NCBI GenBank assembly: GCA_029245145.1
Contig: JAQWPY010000011.1
Location: 1 to 33,599 of the forward strand
Direction of reading: 5' to 3'
Origin: Pirellulales bacterium
GTDB taxonomy: Bacteria; Planctomycetota; Planctomycetia; Pirellulales; UBA7805
DNA: 33,599 nucleotides
The position numbers and the translations under genes were made by a program. Positions 1-9,181 of the stretch are shown here, in pieces; the stretch's first letter is position 1; each line of letters starts with the position of its first letter. The notes beneath the pieces were generated by a model, which ran no database searches, had not been told where the DNA came from, and saw only the letters and a program-made list of their open reading frames with translations.

Positions 1-2472
1 GTTTCGCGATTGCTCAAACAAGAATGTCTGAGTCGAAATCAGGCGGGCCTGCCTTTGAGCGAAGAAACGTGTCGGGCGAGATTTCCACAAATTGATCTCG
101 CCGCCGCCGATTTGCTCCCCTATTTGAAACTTAGCATCTCCGACGAACCGAGTTCCCCGGGAGCAACGCTTGCGCTCGACGATCTTGGCGATGAAACCAT
201 TACACTTCCCCTGCACTTTGACGATTACGAACTGCTTGAAGAAATCGGTCGCGGCAGTATGGGAATCGTGTACCGGGCGAAACAAATTAGCCGCCCTCGC
301 ATTGTTGCCGTGAAAATTTTGCGTTCAAAATTGATCGATGCCTCTTCGACAGCCCCGATTTATCGTTTTCAGCAAGAGATCAAAACCGCTACGAAACTGC
401 GACACGAGAATATCGTCTGTGTTTTTGATGTCGGTGAAAGCAGGGGACATCACTTTTTCACCATGCAATATGTACGCGGCCAAAGTTTGGCGCAAATGAC
501 AGTGGGGCGGCCCGTCGACAATCGCACAGCGGCCGAATATCTCGAACAAATAGCGCACGCAATTCACTATGCCCACCGCGGCGGCATTTTGCATCGCGAC
601 CTGAAACCTGCAAACATTATTATCGATGGCGACACGAACCGCCCCTTAGTCGCCGACTTTGGTTTGGCAAAAATTTCAGAGGGCGACCGCAGCATCACTG
701 CAGTAGGAGAAACGCTCGGTACACCAGCGTTTATGTCGCCCGAACAGGCGGTTAATGCCTCGCACGCAACCGCGCAAAGTGATATTTATAGCCTCGGGGC
801 CACACTTTATACCATTTTGGGCGGGAAACCTCCTTTTTGTGCAGCACGCTCCTCCGAAACGTTACGACAGGTCGTCGAGGAGTACCCTACCCCGCTTCGT
901 CGACTCAACCCCGATGTCGACAAGGACCTAGAAACGATATGCATGAAATGCCTTCTCAAGGCACCCGGTTCTCGATACACGACCGCTGGTGAACTCGCTG
1001 ATGACTTGGGACGTTATCTCAGGGGAGATCGCATTTCAGTTGGTAGGTGGGGGGAATATGTCGAATTCGTTCATCGCGCAAGACGCAATAAATCTGCAGT
1101 TATTCCGATATGTCTTTTTGTATTTTTGCTGATGGTCGGTTCCTTCACTCTCGGATATCGATTGCTTGTTGCATCGACTCCAGATCGGCAGGTATCGAAT
1201 CGGATGAACCGCGCCGAGCAGGTGGTGGGCGAGGCGATAAACGAGCTCATTGATGATTATTCCATCAACGCATCGCAAAAATCATCCTCGGAGCAAGCAT
1301 TGCTTCAGAGTTTTTACGAATATTATGTGGCGCTACTGAACGACTCTGATGACGTGGGCTCAAATGTGCAGTTCGAGGCTAATGTCTTGTTACAAATGGG
1401 GCGAATCCAGGCGAGCCGGGGACAATTCAGCGACGCAAAAGATCTACTGCAAACGGTAATCCGACGTTTAAGTGACGCTGGCCTCACCATCAAAAAAGAA
1501 GACGGCCAAATATTGGAAGCGACTTCACTGCACACTGCGGATATTTTGGCACACGTCTGGTTTCTTCTCGGAATTCTCGATGAGCAACTCGGAAATGTGG
1601 ATCTCGCGATGCTCGATTTCCAACAGTCTTTGAAAAACATAAAATATCTCGCGGACAATTCTCAAAATGGGATCGACTATCGATTACTTGTTGCGCGATG
1701 TAATGGAAGATTAGGTGCCATGGCCCTACTCCATCGACGATGGGCCACAGCAAAAGAATGCCTCGAGAAGGCAACAAAGGAATACCAGACACTTCTGGAA
1801 AAAGACCCCGACAATGTTTCCGCTTATTCGGGACTCGCAAATTGTTATTTTCTGCGCGGGAAATGGGAACGAATGCGGGGTAATCAACAAGCTTACCGTG
1901 AGTATCTTGAGGCATCGGTTCGAGAATTGCGGCACTTCGTCGATAAGCCGCAACGTGTGCATTCTTCCAAGGTAGTGCGTCCCCTGATTACCGGGTGCCG
2001 CGATCTAGGTGATCTTTACGCTCAGCAGAAAGACTATGGCACCGCAATCAAATGGTATGAGAAAGCATTTGATATGAGCCGAAAATCTTTTCGTGCAAAA
2101 CCTCCCAAAGATTTTCATGCGATCCAGGCCTCCGTGTTGACCCGCTGGGCCGAAGTACTAAGAGCGTCTGGTCACACCCAAGCCGCCTTTAAAAAATGCG
2201 AATTGGCATTCAAGACCTGGGAAGCAATCAACGAACAAGAACCCACCGTCCCCGAGTACCTTCTGCATCAAGCGGTCGCCATGGGACAATGCGCCCAGAT
2301 TCAACGAACACTCGGCGTGGATGACAACACCCTTCAAAAGCTCCAGCGGGCAAAAACAATGCTCTCACAACTTGTGCGCGAGCACCCGGGAGAGGCTCAA
2401 TTTTCGACCGCTCTGGAAAATATCTTGCATCTCCAGCAACAGCTGAAAGACGAAGAGGAACCCAATCCCTGA
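1..2472 (+). CDS. Membrane Ser/Thr protein kinase with C-terminal TPR region (5' end outside window)
   Basis: Hanks-type protein kinase that phosphorylates Ser/Thr on unknown targets. Numbering residues from a TTG at base 10, the glycine loop GRGSMG is at about 80-85, the ATP lysine is in AVKIL (K102), the catalytic loop HRDLKPAN is at 195-202, DFG at 216-218 and the activation end GTPAFMSPEQ at 237-246, so all catalytic residues are present. One hydrophobic segment at about 364-386 anchors it. The remaining 430 residues are helical with TPR-like character and probably lie outside the cytoplasm. The reading frame is open to base 1 and the pre-kinase segment looks cut short, so the true start probably lies upstream. 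The Mla-type operon follows 170 bases downstream on the same strand. Catalytic function is near certain; the signal sensed and the substrate are unknown. Confidence 0.93.
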   Translation, partial: VSRLLKQECLSRNQAGLPLSEETCRARFPQIDLAAADLLPYLKLSISDEPSSPGATLALDDLGDETITLPLHFDDYELLEEIGRGSMGIVYRAKQISRPRIVAVKILRSKLIDASSTAPIYRFQQEIKTATKLRHENIVCVFDVGESRGHHFFTMQYVRGQSLAQMTVGRPVDNRTAAEYLEQIAHAIHYAHRGGILHRDLKPANIIIDGDTNRPLVADFGLAKISEGDRSITAVGETLGTPAFMSPEQAVNASHATAQSDIYSLGATLYTILGGKPPFCAARSSETLRQVVEEYPTPLRRLNPDVDKDLETICMKCLLKAPGSRYTTAGELADDLGRYLRGDRISVGRWGEYVEFVHRARRNKSAVIPICLFVFLLMVGSFTLGYRLLVASTPDRQVSNRMNRAEQVVGEAINELIDDYSINASQKSSSEQALLQSFYEYYVALLNDSDDVGSNVQFEANVLLQMGRIQASRGQFSDAKDLLQTVIRRLSDAGLTIKKEDGQILEATSLHTADILAHVWFLLGILDEQLGNVDLAMLDFQQSLKNIKYLADNSQNGIDYRLLVARCNGRLGAMALLHRRWATAKECLEKATKEYQTLLEKDPDNVSAYSGLANCYFLRGKWERMRGNQQAYREYLEASVRELRHFVDKPQRVHSSKVVRPLITGCRDLGDLYAQQKDYGTAIKWYEKAFDMSRKSFRAKPPKDFHAIQASVLTRWAEVLRASGHTQAAFKKCELAFKTWEAINEQEPTVPEYLLHQAVAMGQCAQIQRTLGVDDNTLQKLQRAKTMLSQLVREHPGEAQFSTALENILHLQQQLKDEEEPNP

Positions 2473-2631
2473 TCGGCGAGGACGACGACTGGGCGGTCCA
2501 CAAAGATGCCTAGATTATCCATCCTTCCTGCATCGCCGAATCGATAAACATTCCTCAAGCCTGAAACTTTCGCTGCCGAAGAAAGACTCGTATCTCCGCG
2601 CAGCCACTATGGCGGCGTCGCTTCGGGAACC

Positions 2632-2637
2632 GAGGTG
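2632..2637 (+). promoter_or_regulatory. Ribosome binding site deciding the mlaE start
   Basis: GAGGTG sits 6 nt before ATG 2644. This favours that ATG over the in-frame GTG at 2635, which overlaps the motif. Confidence 0.5.
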
Positions 2638-2643
2638 TTTTCA

Positions 2644-3507
2644 ATGCAGGCAGGCGCTGAACAGAAGACCAAAGGCCGAACGCATCCACTCGGTGTCATG
2701 CGCTGGTTTGCCGACAGCGGCGCGGTGGTGATCGACTGGGTAACCGCTGTTGGCGGCGTATCTTTTTTCACGATACAGACCATTTCGTGGCTGATTAGCC
2801 GCCTGCCTCGCAAGGAAACCTTGCTGCCGAATTTCTATCAAGTGGGAGTTCGAAGCCTTCCGGTGGTTGCACTCACGGGCACCTTTATCGGCATGGTACT
2901 CGCCGTCCAAAGTTATGCACAATTCGCACACATTGGATTGCAAACCAGACTCGGAGGGGTGATCAACATGTCCTTGGTCACAGAATTGGGTCCCGTGCTC
3001 GCAGGGACCATGCTCGCGGGTCGCGTTGGAAGCGCAATGGCAGCGGAACTGGGAACCATGCGCGTCACCGAACAGATTGATGCACTCACGAGCATGGGAG
3101 CCAACCCGATCCATTATTTGGTTGTCCCCCGACTTCTCGCCTGCCTTTGCTTGATTCCTGCCTTGACGGTGGTAGCAAACTTCATGGGAGTCATCGGCGG
3201 AGCATTTTATAGTATTTTCATTCTTGATATTGATGCATTTTACTACTGGCATAATTCGCGATCGATCGTTGGTTTGTACGATTTATTTAGCGGAATATTC
3301 AAAAGCCTTTTCTTTGGATTTGCGATTGCAATTCTCGGATGCTATCGCGGATTCCATTGTGATCCGGGAGCCGAGGGTGTGGGGCGTGCCGCAACGGCCG
3401 CATTCGTACATGCTTTCGTCGCGATTATCGTTCTGGACCTCTTTCTCGGCATCTTTTTGATTGGTCTGCATAAACTGATTTGGCCCGCAGGCAGCCATAT
3501 TTTTTAG
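2644..3507 (+). CDS. mlaE: MlaE-family ABC transporter permease
   Basis: Inner-membrane permease of an Mla-type phospholipid transporter, which moves lipids between the inner and outer membranes and helps keep outer-membrane lipid asymmetry. It is 287 residues with about five to six hydrophobic segments. The family hallmark is clear: AGRVGSAMAAELGTMRVTEQ followed by IDALTSMGANP, the cytoplasmic coupling loop. ATG 2644 is chosen because GAGGTG lies 6 nt upstream. It is followed after 27 nt by the ATPase gene and then by the MCE protein, the usual permease-ATPase-MCE order. MlaB and MlaC partners are not in the window. Family assignment is firm; the transported lipid and its direction are not shown by the sequence. 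Confidence 0.93.
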   Translation: MQAGAEQKTKGRTHPLGVMRWFADSGAVVIDWVTAVGGVSFFTIQTISWLISRLPRKETLLPNFYQVGVRSLPVVALTGTFIGMVLAVQSYAQFAHIGLQTRLGGVINMSLVTELGPVLAGTMLAGRVGSAMAAELGTMRVTEQIDALTSMGANPIHYLVVPRLLACLCLIPALTVVANFMGVIGGAFYSIFILDIDAFYYWHNSRSIVGLYDLFSGIFKSLFFGFAIAILGCYRGFHCDPGAEGVGRAATAAFVHAFVAIIVLDLFLGIFLIGLHKLIWPAGSHIF

Positions 3508-3534
3508 GAAACCACTCGCTTGTAATTTGACTTA

Positions 3535-4353
3535 ATGAATAATGACGCTACATCCGATGACCGTTCGTTTATCGAATTGCGCAATCTGTGCGTTAGTTTT
3601 GGCTCGCAAACGGTACTTCGCGATATCAATCTTCAGGTCGCCAAGGGAGAAACCATTGCCATCATTGGAGAGAGCGGTTGTGGAAAGACAGTGCTGATGA
3701 AAACGATCATCCGCCTGATTCTTCCCTCCACTGGTGAAGTTTTTTTTGATGGACAAAACCTCGCCAAAACAAACGAAAAGGAATTAACACTGCAGCGGAT
3801 GCGATTCGGTTTCGTTTTTCAGGCAGCGGCACTCTTTGACAGTATGACAATCTTTCAGAATGTCGCATTTCCGCTGACTCAGCACCGACTTCAAGACAAA
3901 TCAGAAATTAAAGACCTTGTCTTAAAACGCATTTCACAGGTTGGACTTCCAGAGTCTGTCCTGGACAAGAAGCCGGCAGAATTATCCGGTGGCATGCGCA
4001 AAAGAGTAGGGCTTGCCAGGGCACTGGCAATGGAACCGGAGGTGATTTTGTACGATGAACCAACAACCGGATTAGACCCGATTATGAGCGACGTGATCAA
4101 TGAATTAATCTTGAGAACACGCGCTCAACAACCGGTAACGAGTATTGTTGTTACGCACGACATGCGAACTGCACGCAAGGTTGCTGATCGTGTGGTAATG
4201 CTCTATCCCTTCAGTCGCCTGAAGGGCAAAGAAAACCAAATTATCTTTGATGGGCCGCCACGTGCGATCGACAATGCAAAAGACCATCGAGTAACAGAAT
4301 TCGTGAACGGCGAAGCTAGTTCTCGCCTGGAAGAAATGGCAATCGCTGACTAG
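3535..4353 (+). CDS. mlaF: MlaF-family ABC transporter ATP-binding protein
   Basis: Cytoplasmic ATPase that powers the MlaE permease encoded just upstream. It is 272 residues, normal for the family. Visible motifs are Walker A GESGCGKT (45-52), Q-loop FQ (about 95), signature LSGGM (150-154), Walker B VILYDEP (about 170-176) and the H-loop histidine in VVTHD (208). The extra RKR after the signature is typical of the MlaF/Ttg2A group. No strong ribosome binding site is seen before ATG 3535, so translation may depend on coupling to mlaE 27 nt away. The MCE gene follows after 69 nt. Family assignment is firm. Confidence 0.94.
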   Translation: MNNDATSDDRSFIELRNLCVSFGSQTVLRDINLQVAKGETIAIIGESGCGKTVLMKTIIRLILPSTGEVFFDGQNLAKTNEKELTLQRMRFGFVFQAAALFDSMTIFQNVAFPLTQHRLQDKSEIKDLVLKRISQVGLPESVLDKKPAELSGGMRKRVGLARALAMEPEVILYDEPTTGLDPIMSDVINELILRTRAQQPVTSIVVTHDMRTARKVADRVVMLYPFSRLKGKENQIIFDGPPRAIDNAKDHRVTEFVNGEASSRLEEMAIAD

Positions 4354-4422
4354 CATGACATGCCAAACATTGAAGCCACATAGCCCACATACGGGTTAAC
4401 TACATTTTTTTGAGGCTCTATC

Positions 4423-5610
4423 ATGGATGAACGCGTCGCACAAGCACGAGTCGGCATTGTTGTCATTTCAGCCCTCATTTTGACAGCAATTCTCATTGTG
4501 CTCTTTGGTGATTTCCCTTCTATGTTCCACACGGGAAAAACCATTCGCGTCCGTTTCGCGAATGCTCCCGGTGTCAGCAAGGGAACACCGGTCCGCAAAA
4601 GTGGAATCCTCGTCGGTCGCGTGAGCAAAGTCGAGTTCATCAAAGACTCTCCCGATGTACTCGTAACGTTAAGTCTGAATGCCGGTACCCAGATTTATGA
4701 GGATGAAGAATGCTCTATCAACAATAGCTCTCTTCTTGGGAATTCTTTTGTCGAGTTTGTTCCCGGGCCAAAGACGTCCTCTAAACTCATTCCCGATAAT
4801 GCCGAAATCAAGGGCTTCTCAAACCGAAGTCCGCTGGAAATGCTCGGCGGCCTGGAGAACGATCTTCGCAACACCCTTAATTCAGTAAGCACCGCGAGTA
4901 ATCAGTTCGGCAAATTAGGACAGCAACTTAACAAGTTAGTTACGGATCACGATGAGAAACAATTTCACCGCATTGTCAACAAAGCAGAGCAAACACTCGA
5001 TGGCGTACACCTCACTATGACAAAATTGAATCGCATTCTTGGTGATGAGGCAATGCAAGAGCAACTGAAAGATGGATTACACAACATCCCAGCCGTCGTA
5101 CAACAAACGAGAGACACGCTTACCGAAATTCAAATTGCGGTTAAGCATGCGGATGTCAATCTTCAAAATCTTGAGGGTTTCACTGGCCCACTCGGCGAAC
5201 ATGGTGCGACGATTGTCGGAAGGCTAGATTCGAGCTTGGCAAAATTTGATTCGATTATGGATGAATTTGATCATTTTACGGAACGGCTGAACAGTCAGGA
5301 TGGAACTATCGGCCAACTGATGAACAATCCTGATCTGTACAACAACCTCAATCGTGCAGCAGGCAACATCGAGCGACTGACCACGCAGTTCGAACCGATT
5401 ATGGGTGATATCAGAATATTCTCGGATAAGATTGCCCGCGATCCGGCGCAATTAGGATTGGCAGGTGCAATCCACCATCGCCGGGACCAAGGAAAGTATC
5501 CTAATTTTGAAATCTCCGAAGAGCCGCCGCTCACGTGGCGCGACGATTTAAGGCCCCCAGCAAACTGGCGCACAGCGCCCCTGGAGCCTACCCCGATCTA
5601 TCGGCCGTAA
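4423..5610 (+). CDS. mlaD: MCE/MlaD-family lipid-binding protein
   Basis: Periplasmic substrate-binding subunit of the Mla-type transporter, anchored in the inner membrane. It has 395 residues. An N-terminal membrane helix lies at about 7-29. One MCE domain spans about 38-115, beginning TIRVRFANAPGVSKGTPVRK and ending near NSFVEFVPG. A long helical, coiled-coil-like region follows to about 350, then a short proline-rich tail. It is longer than E. coli MlaD (about 180 residues), closer to MCE proteins with extended helical needles. GAGG lies 7 nt before the ATG. It is third in the mlaE-mlaF-MCE operon and converges with the PEGA lipoprotein gene 30 nt beyond its stop. A periplasm-crossing tube is inference from the helical region. 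Confidence 0.9.
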   Translation: MDERVAQARVGIVVISALILTAILIVLFGDFPSMFHTGKTIRVRFANAPGVSKGTPVRKSGILVGRVSKVEFIKDSPDVLVTLSLNAGTQIYEDEECSINNSSLLGNSFVEFVPGPKTSSKLIPDNAEIKGFSNRSPLEMLGGLENDLRNTLNSVSTASNQFGKLGQQLNKLVTDHDEKQFHRIVNKAEQTLDGVHLTMTKLNRILGDEAMQEQLKDGLHNIPAVVQQTRDTLTEIQIAVKHADVNLQNLEGFTGPLGEHGATIVGRLDSSLAKFDSIMDEFDHFTERLNSQDGTIGQLMNNPDLYNNLNRAAGNIERLTTQFEPIMGDIRIFSDKIARDPAQLGLAGAIHHRRDQGKYPNFEISEEPPLTWRDDLRPPANWRTAPLEPTPIYRP

Positions 5611-5640
5611 AGTTGTGCCGATTCGTACCAGAGAGATTTT

Positions 5641-6153
5641 TCAAAGTGGAAAGCGACTGCCCGGTACCGGTTGCGGAGTGGGTATCTCCGGCGTAGCCGG
5701 AGACGGAAGCGGTTCCACCGACGGAGCGGCTGTCGCCGGAATGTCGGATTGTCTCCGGAGTTCCTCTGCTCGTTGGAGCAACTGATCGGTGGGCACTATC
5801 TGCGCGGGCTCCAGATCGTAGTTAAACAACCGGTTATCGTGAATTTTCCCCGGCGCGAAATGCTCGCTCACAAAATCGATGCCGGGCCACTGATACCACG
5901 GAGCTGGCACAGGCTGTAAAACAGTGAGCGTTTCGTAGCCTGCCTTGGCCAATTGAATTTTTCTCGTTCCATAATAGGTGAATCCTGTGGATACGGGCGT
6001 CCTACCGATTTCAACATCGTCTACCTTCACCACGGCACCTGGTGGATTGGAGGCAATCGTCAACCGTCGCTGCACACATCCGCTGAGGATCATACAGACC
6101 GTGAGACAACAAGCGATCCTGCAAAGTGGTCGTCTATCCACAGAAATCGTCAC
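5641..6153 (-). CDS. PEGA-domain lipoprotein
   Basis: Probable outer- or inner-membrane lipoprotein of unknown job. From GTG 6153 it has 170 residues: a hydrophobic signal ending in the lipobox ILSGC, then a PEGA domain (RRLTIASNPPGAVVKVDD and IGRTPVSTGFTYYGTRKI, KAGYETL), a tryptophan/proline-rich linker (VPAPWYQWPGIDF) and a Pro-rich C-terminus. The frame stays open upstream to a TTG at 6240, but that would put 29 charged residues before the signal, so GTG 6153 is preferred; no strong ribosome binding site supports either. PEGA domains are thought to bind cell-surface polymers. The same lipoprotein layout is, from memory, common in Planctomycetes. It converges with the MCE gene; a link to envelope lipid transport is only suggested by position. 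Confidence 0.8.
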   Translation of the reverse strand: MTISVDRRPLCRIACCLTVCMILSGCVQRRLTIASNPPGAVVKVDDVEIGRTPVSTGFTYYGTRKIQLAKAGYETLTVLQPVPAPWYQWPGIDFVSEHFAPGKIHDNRLFNYDLEPAQIVPTDQLLQRAEELRRQSDIPATAAPSVEPLPSPATPEIPTPQPVPGSRFPL

Positions 6154-6506
6154 GGGATGCAATCCGTCAATAAAGTGCTGGGAGTACTCCGCTACCCGGC
6201 GAGCGGGCAAGACCGCCCGATGGTTCCTCGCAAACAACAAACAAAAGGGGCCGGAGTATAGATTTCTGACTCGCCGTACGCCATATCGATCTGACGCTCT
6301 CGCAACGTTGGTAAATGACTAGTACCTGATTCGCGTTACCGCTAGAATAGAGGGCCAGGATGCTTGCTAGCACCCTCCACCCTCTCCAGTAGACGCCCGC
6401 TCGGTATTTCCCTCCGCAAAAAAGAGACAGATGCTCGGTGCCGGAGAAAAGAAAGGCTTTGCCTGTTTGTCACTCGGGTAGCTGAGACGAATGTATCGGA
6501 TTTGGA
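6154..6506. other. Intergenic region between PEGA lipoprotein and PP2C genes
   Basis: About 350 bases without a convincing gene; the two flanking genes diverge. TAGAAT at 6343-6348 on the + strand is a possible -10 element for the phosphatase gene, but no good -35 lies 16-18 nt before it. Reading frames that cross this region have no family features. Confidence 0.4.
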
Positions 6507-7817
6507 ATGTCAGAACCTTCGACTCCTTTTGAAAAAGCGGTCCGGTATGCCTCCGTTTCGGATGTGGGCATGCGTCGAAAGAACAACCAGGACTCCAAAA
6601 ATCTCCTTGTCTCCAGCGATGAGGAATTTTGGAAGAAACGAGGCCACCTGTTTGTCGTCGCTGATGGTATGGGAGCGCACGCGGCAGGAGAATTGGCTAG
6701 CAAATTAGCCACCGACAGCATACCGCATGTTTATTCCAAAGATCTTGAAAAAGATCCGATCACGGCCCTACACCATGCGGTCATCACGGCAAACACAACC
6801 ATCTATCAACGTGGGCAGGCGGAATCTGAATTCACGGGCATGGGCACCACCTGCAGCACGCTACTGCTGCTTCCGGAAGGGGCCGTCATTGCCCACGTCG
6901 GAGACAGCCGCATCTATCGCCTGAGAAAGGGCCAATTTGAGCAACTCACCTTCGACCACAGCCTCGTTTGGGAAATGGAGGCTGCTGGTAAATTGTCGGG
7001 GAGCGATACCGACCTACACTTTCCGAAAAATATAATTACGAGATCACTCGGCCCATCTCCCAAAGTGCAAATCGACATTGAGGGTCCATTTCCAATATCT
7101 CCTGGCGACATTTTTCTGCTCTGTAGCGATGGACTGAGTGGACAAGTGAGTGATCTTGAAATGGGTGCCATTCTCAGTTCTCTCCCCCCTGCAGAAGCAG
7201 CGCAGCTGTTAGTCGATTTGGCTAACTTGCGAGGAGGCCCAGACAACATCACGGTCGTGATTGCTCAAGTCGATCATCCTCCGGTCGCTCAAACTGACAA
7301 TGGGTCCGTCGAAGAATCGCCTCCAAAATCGAGACTGAATATAATTGTACTTCTCGCTTTTTTATTAATCGCAGCGGTTTGCTTTGCCTTGGAACGCATG
7401 CAACTGCTTGAAAATCTATATCTGGCCGCCATCGCCGGAATCGGAGCGGTCGTCACCGCAATCGTAACCCTATTACAACACTTCGAAAAATCGGCGACGG
7501 AAACGGTCCCGGCGACTGCACCCCAACCGCTTGGCCGAGGTCCTTATCGCACCTACGCCTGCAATCCCACTCAGGAGACGGTAGACAATTTTTCCGGAAT
7601 TTCAGCTGAGCTTCGTAAAAGTGTCGAACAGATAGGCACGGAAGTCGACTGGCCGAAGTTTGATGAGTATGTCGGGGATGCTAATCTTTCTGCGCAGAAA
7701 GGCGAATTTACCGATTCGACCTACCACCACTGCCAGGGCATTTCTTTCCTTGTCGCCGCACTCAAATCGAATAAAGAATCTCTACTGGCAAGCGATTCAC
7801 ATATAGATCTCATCTGA
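6507..7817 (+). CDS. PP2C-family protein phosphatase, membrane-tethered
   Basis: Metal-dependent Ser/Thr phosphatase, the natural opponent of Hanks-type kinases such as the one at the window's start. It has 436 residues. Residues 10-255 are the PP2C domain: MRRKNNQDS (22-30), VADGMGAHAAGE (51-62, with the metal Asp53), GDSRIYRL (about 132-139), LLCSDGLSG (204-212, Asp208) and GGPDNITVV (about 243-251, Asp246). All metal aspartates are kept. Two membrane helices lie at about 278-295 and 303-324, followed by 110 residues of unknown fold. With two helices both the catalytic domain and the tail should be cytoplasmic. CGGA lies 6 nt before the ATG. The lptF-like gene follows after 110 nt with its own candidate promoter. 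Confidence 0.93.
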   Translation: MSEPSTPFEKAVRYASVSDVGMRRKNNQDSKNLLVSSDEEFWKKRGHLFVVADGMGAHAAGELASKLATDSIPHVYSKDLEKDPITALHHAVITANTTIYQRGQAESEFTGMGTTCSTLLLLPEGAVIAHVGDSRIYRLRKGQFEQLTFDHSLVWEMEAAGKLSGSDTDLHFPKNIITRSLGPSPKVQIDIEGPFPISPGDIFLLCSDGLSGQVSDLEMGAILSSLPPAEAAQLLVDLANLRGGPDNITVVIAQVDHPPVAQTDNGSVEESPPKSRLNIIVLLAFLLIAAVCFALERMQLLENLYLAAIAGIGAVVTAIVTLLQHFEKSATETVPATAPQPLGRGPYRTYACNPTQETVDNFSGISAELRKSVEQIGTEVDWPKFDEYVGDANLSAQKGEFTDSTYHHCQGISFLVAALKSNKESLLASDSHIDLI

Positions 7818-7856
7818 GTCGCTTTGGAAGAAGCTAAAAAGGGGCACAGATTCATC

Positions 7857-7885
7857 TTGACCATCTTTTAAAAGACTCGGAGAAT
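7857..7885 (+). promoter_or_regulatory. Candidate sigma70 promoter for the LptF-family gene
   Basis: TTGACC (7857-7862), 17 nt, GAGAAT (7880-7885). It would start transcription near 7892, about 37 nt before ATG 7929. The -10 matches only four of six consensus positions. Confidence 0.35.
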
Positions 7886-7928
7886 TCAATCTGCTGACCC
7901 GACTTGTGAACGTGTTGTTTGGGAATTG

Positions 7929-9110
7929 ATGTACATATTTACTCGCTATGTGCTTTGGCAATTGATCTCGATCTTTCTTATTGCAATCAGTGCAATTACG
8001 ATCGTCATGTTGCTTTTTGTCATCATCCGCGAGCTTCATCTGCAGGGCTTGCAGTTTTCTCAGATTTACGAACTGATTCCTTATATTCTGCCCGATGCGC
8101 TTCGCTTTGCGATACCCGCAACATCGCTCTTTGCAGCGTGCCTCATCTTTGGACGTCTCTCCGCTGGAAACGAAATCATCGCATTGAAGTCGCTCGGCAT
8201 TTCTCCCTGGAGAATTCTCTGGCCCAGTTTTGCTGCCGTCGTCTTATTGAGCTTCACGACCGTCTGGCTGAATGATCTGGCTGTGTCCTGGGGCCGCAGG
8301 GGCGTGCAACGTATCGTCCTCGAATCGATTGAGGAAGTCGCTTATAGCCGATTGCGAAATCATGGGTCGCATACCACAAATCAGTTTTCGATCAATGTAA
8401 AATCGGTGGAAGGAAAAAGACTCATTGAGCCGACGCTCACCTTCAAGTCATCCGGTAAATCACCCACGGTGGTTATTCGCGCGGCATGGGCAGAATTACA
8501 ATCTGATGTTGAAAATGACTCCCTGACGATTCTCATGAACAACGGAAGTGCCGTGGGCGGAGGCATTGAGGGAGCCTTTCCCGATACGATTAAAAGAGTC
8601 ATTCCCCTCAATAGGGCCGCGAGGAAAAGTCAGTCGTCAAGCAGCCCATCCCAGATGGCACTGCATGAGATTCCAGACGAAATCACCAAACAGGAAACGC
8701 GCATCGAGGCTTTCGAACAGGAGCTTGCTGCGACGTCCGCTTTTCAAATGGCTTTGGGTAATTTCCAAGAGGTAAAAAGGGCGAATGAGTCGCTGGATAC
8801 CGCTATTGCGGGAGAAGAATCCAAACTGTTCCGTTTACATACCGAACCCCATCGGCGGTGGGCAGCGGGATTTAGTTGTTTGTTTTTTGTCGCCGTGGGT
8901 GCTCCACTCGCAATCCGTCGACGGAATGGTGAATTCTGGACAACCTTTTTTCTTTGCTTCGTACCGATCTTAATTGTGTACTACCCCATCCTCATGGTGA
9001 GCATCGAACAGGCAAAAAATGGTGATCTGCCACCCTACAGCGTATGGCTGGGCAACATCGCACTCCTTTTGTGGAGTATCTTTCTGATTCGCAGGGTCAT
9101 TCGACATTAG
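7929..9110 (+). CDS. LptF/LptG (YjgP/YjgQ) family permease
   Basis: Inner-membrane component of the lipopolysaccharide export ABC transporter LptB2FG, or a lipid exporter of the same family. It has 393 residues. Three or more membrane helices are N-terminal (first about 8-32), with the family-typical stretch ALRFAIPATSLFAACLIFGR and then NEIIALKSLGISPWRIL, the cytoplasmic coupling helix. A periplasmic domain of roughly 180 residues, including a helical charged stretch at about 250-300, precedes three C-terminal helices. ATG 7929 is preferred over the adjacent TTG 7926 because GGGA is otherwise too close. Only one family member is here, where many genomes carry an lptF-lptG pair. Placement beside Mla genes fits outer-membrane biogenesis. 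Whether it is LptF or LptG cannot be decided. Confidence 0.87.
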   Translation: MYIFTRYVLWQLISIFLIAISAITIVMLLFVIIRELHLQGLQFSQIYELIPYILPDALRFAIPATSLFAACLIFGRLSAGNEIIALKSLGISPWRILWPSFAAVVLLSFTTVWLNDLAVSWGRRGVQRIVLESIEEVAYSRLRNHGSHTTNQFSINVKSVEGKRLIEPTLTFKSSGKSPTVVIRAAWAELQSDVENDSLTILMNNGSAVGGGIEGAFPDTIKRVIPLNRAARKSQSSSSPSQMALHEIPDEITKQETRIEAFEQELAATSAFQMALGNFQEVKRANESLDTAIAGEESKLFRLHTEPHRRWAAGFSCLFFVAVGAPLAIRRRNGEFWTTFFLCFVPILIVYYPILMVSIEQAKNGDLPPYSVWLGNIALLLWSIFLIRRVIRH

Positions 9111-9181
9111 AGAAATATTGGCGGTGCTGATGTGTGACTGAATTCAGTGCTAGCATCAAGAGTGTGATTGGAAGCTTGCGG

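Noticed and set aside
5900-5920. TGGCAC as a sigma-54 promoter half-site
   Set aside because: The matching TTGC at the right spacing is absent here and at the other TGGCAC copies I checked.
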